Of a DNA stretch of 7,232 bases, positions 1-4,982 are shown piece after piece (position 1 is the stretch's first letter; the number at the start of each line of letters is the position of its first letter). The DNA is from JAGLTA01 sp023142625 (lineage in GTDB: Bacteria > Patescibacteriota > Patescibacteriia > JAACEG01). The stretch covers positions 1 through 7,232 of the forward strand of contig DAOWHA010000062.1 of assembly GCA_030641665.1 (NCBI GenBank). Reading direction: 5' to 3'. A program made the translations under genes and the position numbers. A model generated the notes under the pieces. That model did not search any database. It had not been told where the DNA came from and saw only the letters and a list, made by a program, of their open reading frames with translations.

Positions 1-483
1 ACTATCTCCTTTTTTAAATTCTTGAAATTTTTTATCAAATTCCAATGTAGTTTTTAATGGTTTCCCAAGAATTTTTCCTATTTGAGGAATTGGGTTAATT
101 ATCTGTGATACAGTATTTTTTAAAAAAGAATTCATATTAAAATCTTTTTTTATATACTCAATCATTCCAATATCTTTATTGTTATCATTTTTGAAAATAT
201 CTTTATCTTTTTTCACTAACTCAACTAAAATATCATATTTCAAAAATTCAATAATATTTTCATTTAAAGTAATTTGATAATTAACTGGAAATAAATGAAA
301 TACCTCATATTCGTCTTTTTTATTTTCAAAAAATTCATTCAAAAAATATGTTTTTCCAATTCCAAATTTTCCAGAAAACAAAATCCGATTATTATTTTTT
401 ATTTCTAAATGTTCTTCAAATTTTGGAAATAATTTGTCAATTTCAATTTTAAATTCTGTCTCTATTGTTTTTTTGTTACTCAT
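1..483 (-). CDS. KAP-like P-loop NTPase (3' end cut by window edge)
   Basis: This reading frame starts at ATG 483 and stays open to base 1, giving the first 161 residues of a longer protein. A Walker A motif, GKFGIGKT, lies at residues 38-45 in the context 'RILFSGKFGIGKTYFLNEFF'. It is followed by 'VFHLFPVNYQI' (61-71) and 'NIIEFLKYDILVELV' (76-90). This arrangement, a P-loop, then an 'xxPVNY' strand, then an 'ExIxELxKYDIL' helix, is what I know from KAP-type P-loop NTPases annotated as 'P-loop NTPase fold protein'. The Walker B region lies beyond the window. KAP NTPases are membrane-associated or cytosolic ATPases, some linked to phage defence; the substrate here is unknown. No Shine-Dalgarno sequence is visible before the ATG. 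The gene is much more AT-rich than the rest of the window (about 50 G+C in the first 240 bases), which suggests separate acquisition. Confidence 0.8.
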   Translation of the reverse strand, partial: MSNKKTIETEFKIEIDKLFPKFEEHLEIKNNNRILFSGKFGIGKTYFLNEFFENKKDEYEVFHLFPVNYQITLNENIIEFLKYDILVELVKKDKDIFKNDNNKDIGMIEYIKKDFNMNSFLKNTVSQIINPIPQIGKILGKPLKTTLEFDKKFQEFKKGDS

Positions 484-505
484 ATATTTTAATTTTATTT
501 AAAAC

Positions 506-655
506 TTATCTCCAAAAACTCAACCTATTCTCCTTCCAACACTTCTCAAAAGCAAGAGCGATATCGTCCATGTCGTGTTTTTGTTTTAAATGATTATATG
601 TAAGATATATTAGCAAATTTTTTCTCCCTGCCAAATGAAACAAAAAATTCAGCCC
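506..655 (-). pseudogene. Possible coding remnant, C-terminal fragment
   Basis: On the minus strand, a frame bounded by TAA at 656-658 and ending at TAA 506-508 reads 49 residues, including 'FLFHLAGRKNLLIYLTY' and then 'KHDMDDIALAFEKCWKENR'. The second part looks like a real amphipathic C-terminal helix and faintly recalls the ends of DegT/DnrJ-type aminotransferases. The family call is only a guess. Just upstream, other frames also read protein-like strings ('YDLTIFSARFIKG', then a stop). That would fit a decayed, frameshifted gene. It could equally be chance in AT-rich DNA, or a tiny ORF starting at the ATG of 'MDDIALAF'. Confidence 0.25.
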
Positions 656-810
656 TTAATAAATCTGGCGGAAAAAATCGTCAAATCATATTTCCCGCTT
701 GATTTTATAAATTTTGATAGATTCATATTTTTTGTTAATAATTTTGGTTTAATAAACAAAAATAACTGCTATGATAAATTAGCGCTTCCTTTTTAAAAAA
801 TAATATTAAT

Positions 811-842
811 AAATTACCCGCCAGCAAATTGACGGGTAGTTT
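811..842 (+). terminator. Hairpin terminator, T-run on plus strand
   Basis: AAATTACCCGCCA (811-823) pairs with TGACGGGTAGTTT (830-842) around a 6-base loop, with one mismatch and one G-T wobble. The GC core is ACCCG/CGGGT. On the plus strand it is followed by TTTTT and on the minus strand by AATTTATT. It may therefore also end leftward transcription coming from the gene that stops at 908, though the T-run is better on plus. Confidence 0.5.
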
Positions 843-907
843 TTGTAATTAAAAATATTTGAATTGCATAATAAATTTTATTATCATAACAAAATTTTAT
901 ATCTATT

Positions 908-1489
908 TTACTCCCATTGCAACTCGTCAACCAGCCATTTTTCATTAACATAAAGCATTTTTATCCTTGCGCTCTGATATTTCGTTTTGCTAATCGGATT
1001 ATCCCTGCCCTTAGTCTCAACTTTTTGGCAAGGGACGACAACTTCAACATCCTGCTTCTTGTTATGGCTGATTATCTTAACAGACAAAGCATTAGTTGTA
1101 ACACCGTAATATTCTTGCGGCAGAGAATTATCAATCAGCAAGCCATCTATTAAATCATCTGTTTGCTGCTTCATTTTATCCGTCATTAAATACTTCATAT
1201 CCCGCAGATTCTCAAAATTATGAGTGTCGGAAGAATAACTGCCGAACCTTTCTGCCGCTAATTTTGCGATACTCATAAATTCAACTGTGGAATTAACCGC
1301 GCCATTTTGTTGATTTGCGCTATTATTATTACTGCTATTTCTATTTAAAGAGCCGTAATTTCTGTTATCTGCTCCATTATTAACAGCAGGGCTTGCTTCC
1401 CTGTTATAAAAAAACCATAAAAACGCTATCAATAAAATAAAAACAGCCAAAACGATTAAAATAATTTTTAAAATTGATTTTTTAGACAT
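908..1489 (-). CDS. Single-span membrane protein, possible VirB8/NTF2-like C-terminal domain
   Basis: The protein has 193 residues. Residues 1-5 are basic, and 6-28 form a strong transmembrane helix ('ILKIILIVLAVFILLIAFLWFF'). Residues 31-68 are a low-complexity linker very rich in Asn and Ser ('NRNSSNNNSANQQNGAVNS'). Residues 69-193 form a folded domain with two helices ('VEFMSIAKLAAERFGSYSS' and 'LMTDKMKQQTDDLIDGLL') followed by beta-strand-like segments ('ALSVKIISH', 'QDVEVVVPCQKVE', 'SARIKMLYVNEKWLVDELQW'). A single N-terminal span plus a helix-then-sheet domain is the layout of VirB8 and related NTF2-fold components of type IV secretion systems. I infer that role from layout and from the position downstream of VirB4 on the same strand, not from a diagnostic motif. 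The 135-base gap to VirB4 holds a dispersed repeat. The start ATG (1487-1489) has no visible Shine-Dalgarno sequence. Confidence 0.75.
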   Translation of the reverse strand: MSKKSILKIILIVLAVFILLIAFLWFFYNREASPAVNNGADNRNYGSLNRNSSNNNSANQQNGAVNSTVEFMSIAKLAAERFGSYSSDTHNFENLRDMKYLMTDKMKQQTDDLIDGLLIDNSLPQEYYGVTTNALSVKIISHNKKQDVEVVVPCQKVETKGRDNPISKTKYQSARIKMLYVNEKWLVDELQWE

Positions 1490-1533
1490 AAAAATATTTG
1501 ATTAAACTTAATAAATTTTTTCACTCAGTAATG

Positions 1534-1587
1534 GGATTGCTTCGTCGCGCCTCACTCGTTTCACTCGTTCAGCTCCTCGCAAAGACA
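1534..1587. repeat. Dispersed 'GCGAGGAGC...GACGAAGCAATC' intergenic repeat
   Basis: On the minus strand this reads CTTTGCGAGGAGC, then a central part, then GCGACGAAGCAATCCCAT. The outer arms (TTGC/GCAA) are inverted. I know this sequence style as a short non-coding repeat scattered between genes in many unrelated bacteria ('ATTGCGAGGAGCGAAGCGACGAAGCAATC'). This copy carries in its centre two exact tandem copies of TCACTCGTT (1552-1569, plus strand). It lies between the VirB4 gene and the VirB8-like gene. Confidence 0.6.
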
Positions 1588-1624
1588 GATGAAAAATAAC
1601 TTTTTAAAATTTAAAAATTAAAAA

Positions 1625-3196
1625 TTATTTTTCTGCTTCCTTTTCTTCCTCAAACTCTTTCTTCGCCTCTTCTATCTCTAACAATTGCCTCGGGTCGGAA
1701 GTAATTATCTGATCCTCAACATAAGAAGCGACAATTTTAATAGCAGCATGCTTTTTGCCAGCGAAAAATATTCCCTCGCCTACTCCGCTTTCTAACAGCA
1801 GGTATCGCTCGCCTTCGGTAAGCATAAAAGTTTTTTGCACTAATTCAATAGCCGCTGGCGATTGTTTTAATAGCAGCTGCAGCGCTGAATTGTTGACAAT
1901 CGCCTTGCCGTAAGGAGAAATAAGAAAGTCATTAACATCCTGAGTGATAGTGGTAATGCCGAGATAATATTTGCGGCATCGCTTGACTAAGGCAAAAATA
2001 AATCTTGAAGAATCTTCCCTCTGCATCAGCCACCACGCTTCATCAATTATTAGCATTCTTCTTTTCATTTTTGATCTTACAATATTCCAAATATAATTTA
2101 TAATAACATAAATAGCGATCGGCTTTAATTCATCTTCTAAATCGCGAACTGAAAACACAACCAGCTGGTTATTCATATCAATATTAGTATAATTGTTTAA
2201 TAATCCTGAAAATGTCCCTTCTGTATATTTTTTAAGCCGCAAAATAAGATCTTTTGTCCCCTCCATTCTCTCTAAAATCTCCTGCAAATCCTGCATTAAA
2301 GGAATCTCCACTTTATTTAAATCGCATTCCGGAGTTATATCTTTTTTAGCGTAAGTCTCTATCAGCGCGCGATCCATTAGCGAATCCTCTTGATGAGTTA
2401 AATCTCCAAACATTAATTTAATCAGCCCCTTGACGGTTATAACGGCGCTTCTGATAATATCTCCTGTTTTAACATCTTCCCTAAAAGCCTTTGGAAGGTC
2501 AAACGGATTAATCTTCTCTTCCGCGTTTAATGAAATATCAATATATGTTCCGCCCATAGATTCGCTTAAATGCTTGTATTCCCTCTCTGGATCAATAACT
2601 ATTACATCTGTTCCTAACATCATGCTCCTTAATATTTCTAATTTAATAGCATAGCTTTTTCCCGCGCCGGAAGTTGCGAAAACCACCATATTGGCATTTT
2701 GCAAAGAGAAGCGATCAAACAAAATTAAACTATTGTTGTGCCTGTTTATGCCGTACAAAATGCCATCGTCCGAGCTAAGATCTGACGACATAAAAGGAAA
2801 AGAAGACGCACACGGGCTGGAATTCATATTAAAAGGAATATTTAACTGATCGTCCCCTATTGGAACGGAAGAATTAAATCCTTGCTCTGCCTGATATAAA
2901 ACTCGCTTGCTCAACACTAATTTAGATCCTAAAATACCCTCTATATCTTCGGTTGTCTGGTCTAACTCTTTCGTGCTGTTGGCGTAAATGGTAATATAGA
3001 GAGAAAATTGAAAAAAATGCTCTATCCCTTGAGTTAAGTCGTCTCTTAATTTTTCAACATCACGCAAAGCTGTCTCTCGCAAAGGATCGCGCGGAGATCC
3101 TTTTTCAGCATCGGCAACCAATTGGGCTTCTATGTTTCCAGCCTGATTTCTTAACTGTTTTAAAATAACTCCTGCCTCAACTGGAACAAAAAACAT
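1625..3196 (-). CDS. virB4: VirB4-type type IV secretion ATPase, C-terminal and motor part (split gene)
   Basis: This is the energy-supplying ATPase of a type IV secretion or conjugation-like system, acting on the cytoplasmic face of the membrane. In the 523-residue reading from ATG 3196, Walker A is ATSGAGKS (174-181) and is preceded by 'SLILFDRFSLQNANMVVF'. Then follow 'VIVIDPEREY' (198-207), Walker B 'RMLIIDEAWWLM' (380-391, acidic pair D385-E386), 'VKRCRKYYLGITTITQDVNDFL' (404-425) with the TQD motif, and 'NNSALQLLLKQ' (435-445). The C-terminus is Glu/Lys-rich. All catalytic motifs are present. The true protein should start further upstream. The codons just before ATG 3196 (T-I-D-I-S) continue the homology to an in-frame TAA at 3212-3214, beyond which the N-terminal part lies in the same frame. 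No Shine-Dalgarno sequence precedes 3196, so separate translation would need reinitiation. The gene sits in an operon after PrgI and TraC-like genes. Confidence 0.92.
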   Translation of the reverse strand: MFFVPVEAGVILKQLRNQAGNIEAQLVADAEKGSPRDPLRETALRDVEKLRDDLTQGIEHFFQFSLYITIYANSTKELDQTTEDIEGILGSKLVLSKRVLYQAEQGFNSSVPIGDDQLNIPFNMNSSPCASSFPFMSSDLSSDDGILYGINRHNNSLILFDRFSLQNANMVVFATSGAGKSYAIKLEILRSMMLGTDVIVIDPEREYKHLSESMGGTYIDISLNAEEKINPFDLPKAFREDVKTGDIIRSAVITVKGLIKLMFGDLTHQEDSLMDRALIETYAKKDITPECDLNKVEIPLMQDLQEILERMEGTKDLILRLKKYTEGTFSGLLNNYTNIDMNNQLVVFSVRDLEDELKPIAIYVIINYIWNIVRSKMKRRMLIIDEAWWLMQREDSSRFIFALVKRCRKYYLGITTITQDVNDFLISPYGKAIVNNSALQLLLKQSPAAIELVQKTFMLTEGERYLLLESGVGEGIFFAGKKHAAIKIVASYVEDQIITSDPRQLLEIEEAKKEFEEEKEAEK

Positions 3197-3211
3197 GCTA
3201 ATATCAATGGT

Positions 3212-3526
3212 TTAACTAAAATTAATAATCGGGGAAAACCAGCCGACCGAAATATAACGCGGATATTCCATGGCAAATAGCGTCCGAATATATTTATCTC
3301 CAAGGCGCAAAAAAGCCGGCTTAACCTCCATTGCGGCGGGAGCTATAATATCTTTAACTGTAACTATGCCGCGTCGGTACACCTTTTCTTCTTCCAATAA
3401 AACCTTTTCTGTTTTAACCTGTTCATATTCCTTTTTCTGTTTTTTAGAAAAACTCAAATTCTCGCCCTGTTTTTGCTTTTTTGCCAATTCGTCTTCTTGT
3501 TTTTGTATGTCGCTTGGTTTGAACAT
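3212..3526 (-). CDS. virB4: VirB4-type ATPase, N-terminal fragment ended by in-frame TAA
   Basis: The fragment has 104 residues. Residues 5-50 are a charged Lys/Glu/Gln-rich stretch, probably a coiled helix. They are followed by 'GIVTVKDIIAPAAMEVKPAF' and 'LRLGDKYIRTLFAMEYPRYI', ending 'GWFSPIINFS'. This is the typical N-terminal domain start of CPR VirB4 proteins, which normally continues '...SPLINF-x-x-x-LDISMF...' into the next segment. Here TAA (3212-3214) follows S104, and the same frame then reads T-I-D-I-S-M-F-F-V-P, the start of the downstream ORF. The two pieces together span 633 codon positions, the usual size of the family. ATG 3526 (MFKPSD) is preferred over ATG 3556, because the extra ten residues are encoded by a 7-bp tandem repeat. 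No Shine-Dalgarno sequence is visible. The cause may be a real nonsense mutation, a sequencing or assembly error, or a genuine two-chain protein. Confidence 0.8.
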   Translation of the reverse strand: MFKPSDIQKQEDELAKKQKQGENLSFSKKQKKEYEQVKTEKVLLEEEKVYRRGIVTVKDIIAPAAMEVKPAFLRLGDKYIRTLFAMEYPRYISVGWFSPIINFS

Positions 3527-3533
3527 AATTTTA

Positions 3534-3561
3534 AAAATGCAAAATGCAAAATGCAAAATGC
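3534..3561. repeat. 7-bp tandem repeat (AAAATGC x4) upstream of VirB4
   Basis: Four exact copies of AAAATGC lie at 3534-3540, 3541-3547, 3548-3554 and 3555-3561, followed by AAAAAT. On the minus (coding) strand these read GCATTTT and fall in the leader directly before the VirB4 ATG (3526). They add a spurious in-frame extension from ATG 3556. Confidence 0.85.
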
Positions 3562-3586
3562 AAAAATATTTTTTTAATTTTTTTTA

Positions 3587-3606
3587 AATTTTTCTTTGTC
3601 ATTTTG
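3587..3606. repeat. 20-bp direct repeat, copy 1
   Basis: AATTTTTCTTTGTCATTTTG is identical at 4839-4858. It lies in the gap between the TraC-like gene and VirB4 and is followed by related AT-rich 'ATTTTTGATATTTGAATTTTG' sequence, so a longer diverged repeat unit is likely. Confidence 0.8.
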
Positions 3607-3629
3607 ATTTTTGATATTTGAATTTTGAA

Positions 3630-4298
3630 TTATTTTTCAACTTTCAGTTCCCGTAAATTGGGCAGCGGCTGATTCGGCGCCGTAATAGGATTGTAAATAT
3701 TATAATAAAGTTCAATTAAACTTTGAGTATCTAATAAAACGGAATTTAGGCTCATACTGCTTAATCCAGATATTACATTATTAACTCGTAACATTAAATC
3801 TTTGCGCCGTTTTAAAAAAAGATCTTGTTTTATTTCAACAACCCTAGCTGGCGCAAAAGCCTCCATTAACCTGCTTGCGAAACCCTTGCTTTTTTCAGTA
3901 AAAACAGAATAGGAAATAACTAAATAAAATTTCTTAGTCATAATTTGCCCCATCTTTACAAGTTCCGCGACATAATCTAAATATTCTCCAGTCTGCATTC
4001 TTAATAAATCATTAGTCTGCTCTTTCTGCAGCCGCCTTAATTTTTCCAAATACGGATTAATATTCAATTTTCTTGACTGAATAACAATCTGCAGCGGAAA
4101 ATCAATAGAATTTAAAAAACTTATATACCCTTGAATAATAGCGTCCTGTTCTTCTGCTGACTTTAAAGCAAAGTTGATGCTTGAAACCATAACAACAGCA
4201 GATAATACTCCGTCTTTGCGGATTACGCAATCTTCCCTGATTTCAGCGATACTAAGATACTCTTGAGTTGTTTTTCTGATAGTTTTTTTAGCTGGCAT
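3630..4298 (-). CDS. TraC-like domain protein, type IV secretion operon
   Basis: The protein has 222 residues, is soluble, and has no signal peptide or membrane span. Diagnostic segments are 'TQEYLSIAEIREDCVIRKDG' (11-30), 'VVMVSSINFALKSAEEQDAI' (35-54), 'FLNSIDFPLQIVIQSRKLNI' (61-80, continuing NPYLE), and 'KFYLVISYSVF' (123-133). I recognise this as the stand-alone TraC-like protein that sits between PrgI and VirB4 genes in CPR genomes. It resembles the N-terminal domain of VirB4/TraC proteins and has no P-loop, so it is not itself an ATPase. A structural or regulatory role at the cytoplasmic base of the channel, perhaps with VirB4, is inference. It starts 21 bases after the PrgI stop, which fits one operon. 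No Shine-Dalgarno sequence is visible before ATG 4298; the sequence there is A/T only. Confidence 0.85.
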   Translation of the reverse strand: MPAKKTIRKTTQEYLSIAEIREDCVIRKDGVLSAVVMVSSINFALKSAEEQDAIIQGYISFLNSIDFPLQIVIQSRKLNINPYLEKLRRLQKEQTNDLLRMQTGEYLDYVAELVKMGQIMTKKFYLVISYSVFTEKSKGFASRLMEAFAPARVVEIKQDLFLKRRKDLMLRVNNVISGLSSMSLNSVLLDTQSLIELYYNIYNPITAPNQPLPNLRELKVEK

Positions 4299-4319
4299 AT
4301 TTTTTTAATTTTAAATTTA

Positions 4320-4745
4320 TTATTGTTCTCCTTGATATCTTCCGCCCGTATTAATAATTAAAGACAGTTCTGATAATTTTGATTTCTTTAATATTTTCGC
4401 AGTCGGACTGGCAATATCTTCTTCTTTTTTCTTTTTAATTCTGCTTTTAATTTCCTCAATGCCGAAATCCTTGCACCATACTCTTCTGTTCGGAGTCATT
4501 AAATTTTGTATAAAATTCAGCAAAAAATAATGAATCGGGCGACCGTTTACTTTCATAAAACCGAAAACGCCGGCTATTCCGAATACAAAAGCCGATAAAA
4601 CAAGAAACAGCGTAAAATCAGTAAATTTATAAATTACTATTGAGGAAAGCATGGCGACCATCATCATAATAAACTGACGCACTGTAATCGGACCTAAAAT
4701 TTTAGGTTCAACCGTAATAAATTGGGGAACAACGAACTGTTTCAT
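4320..4745 (-). CDS. PrgI-family membrane protein
   Basis: The protein has 141 residues starting at ATG 4745 (MKQFVVPQFI). An in-frame ATG at 4760 would add only five unlikely residues. The N-terminal pattern 'FVVPQFITVEPKILGPITVRQFI' is the PrgI-family signature (typically 'xVPQxIDxEDKIxGPLTxKQ'). Two transmembrane helices follow, about 24-40 and 44-64. Then come 'GRPIHYFLLNFIQNLMTPNRRVW' (68-90) and a basic cytoplasmic tail with a Lys/Arg cluster (102-107). PrgI proteins are small inner-membrane components of Gram-positive-type conjugation channels, encoded next to VirB4, as here. It is the first gene of the operon. The mRNA leader carries a long inverted repeat ending 9 bases before the ATG, and no Shine-Dalgarno sequence is visible. 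Confidence 0.88.
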   Translation of the reverse strand: MKQFVVPQFITVEPKILGPITVRQFIMMMVAMLSSIVIYKFTDFTLFLVLSAFVFGIAGVFGFMKVNGRPIHYFLLNFIQNLMTPNRRVWCKDFGIEEIKSRIKKKKEEDIASPTAKILKKSKLSELSLIINTGGRYQGEQ

Positions 4746-4753
4746 ATAATAAC

Positions 4754-4883
4754 AAATCAAAAATCAAATTTCAAAAATCAAAATGTAATTCAAAATGTAA
4801 AATTATTTTTTTTCAATCTTTTAATAAAATCCTTTTTGAATTTTTCTTTGTCATTTTGCATTTTGAAATTTGATTTTTGATTT
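4754..4883. repeat. 23-bp perfect inverted repeat in PrgI leader
   Basis: Bases 4754-4776 are the exact reverse complement of 4861-4883, with 84 bases between the arms. After a 2-base mismatch the pairing resumes for 7 more bases (4779-4785, CAAAATG, with 4852-4858). The arms consist of 'AAATCAAAAATCAAATTTC'-type sequence. The distal arm begins near the predicted transcription start and the proximal arm ends 9 bases before the PrgI ATG. The mRNA could therefore fold into a long AU stem just ahead of the start codon. Confidence 0.85.
4839..4858. repeat. 20-bp direct repeat, copy 2
   Basis: This is identical to 3587-3606. It lies inside the PrgI leader and overlaps the distal inverted-repeat region. 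The two copies flank the PrgI and TraC-like genes. Confidence 0.8.
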
Positions 4884-4889
4884 ATTTTG

Positions 4890-4917
4890 ATTATAGCATA
4901 AAAAAATAAAATGCCAA
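4890..4917 (-). promoter_or_regulatory. Sigma70-type promoter of the PrgI-TraC-VirB4 operon
   Basis: On the minus strand, TTGGCA (4912-4917, five of six matches to TTGACA) is separated by 16 bases from TATAAT (4890-4895, perfect). The -10 box is preceded by TGC (4896-4898), making it an extended -10. Transcription would start near 4883, giving a leader of about 138 bases to the PrgI ATG at 4745. It sits directly after the terminator of the upstream operon, as expected for a new transcription unit. Confidence 0.7.
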
Positions 4918-4921
4918 AATA

Positions 4922-4952
4922 AAAAAGGGCAGTTGTTGCTTCTGCCCTTTTT
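4922..4952 (-). terminator. Intrinsic terminator of the right-hand operon
   Basis: AAAAAGGGCAG (4922-4932) pairs perfectly with CTGCCCTTTTT (4942-4952) around a 9-base loop, an 11-bp stem. On the minus strand the stem is followed by an uninterrupted T-run, so it ends the operon whose last gene stops at 4983. The symmetric A/T flanks could also let it work on the plus strand. Confidence 0.88.
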
Positions 4953-4980
4953 AATAATCTCGCTTTGTTGCGAAATTATT
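4953..4980 (-). other. Hairpin between stop codon and terminator
   Basis: AATAATCTCGC (4953-4963) pairs with GCGAAATTATT (4970-4980) with one mismatch around a 6-base loop. It lies immediately after the stop codon of the eight-span membrane protein gene and abuts the terminator. It may be a 3'-end stabiliser or part of a compound terminator. Confidence 0.5.
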
Positions 4981-4982
4981 TT

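Larger units (their letters stand above)
484..907. other. Intergenic region with no intact recognised gene
   Basis: These 424 AT-rich bases separate the KAP-like gene from the VirB8-like gene. I find no RNA gene and no intact ORF with a recognisable product. The region holds a possible coding remnant (506-655, minus), a terminator-like hairpin (811-842) and an AT palindrome (868-884: ATAATAAA, one base, TTTATTAT). It may be an operon boundary or the junction between the secretion locus and a separately acquired gene. Confidence 0.6.

Noticed and set aside
917..1153. Plus-strand 78-residue ORF
   Set aside because: It lies fully antisense to the VirB8-like gene, has no ribosome site, and its composition is that of a shadow frame.
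2430..2654. Plus-strand 74-residue ORF
   Set aside because: It is antisense to the conserved ATPase core of VirB4; a shadow of that gene.
3212..3214. Alternative genetic code explaining the VirB4 stop
   Set aside because: The codon is TAA, which ends other genes here, and TGA also acts as a stop in two ATGA overlaps; the UGA-glycine code of some CPR groups does not apply.
3527..3556. VirB4 start at ATG 3556
   Set aside because: The extra residues MHFAFCIFKI are encoded by the AAAATGC tandem repeat; the family-like N-terminus begins at 3526.
3534..3561. CRISPR-like repeats
   Set aside because: The unit is only 7 bases in perfect tandem, with no spacers and no cas genes nearby.
3270..3587. 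Plus-strand 105-residue ORF
   Set aside because: It is antisense to the VirB4 N-terminal fragment and runs into the tandem repeat, giving 'MQNAKCKMQK', which is repeat-derived.
4746..4760. PrgI start at ATG 4760
   Set aside because: It adds MICYY, which is not part of the PrgI N-terminal pattern, and would run into the inverted-repeat arm.
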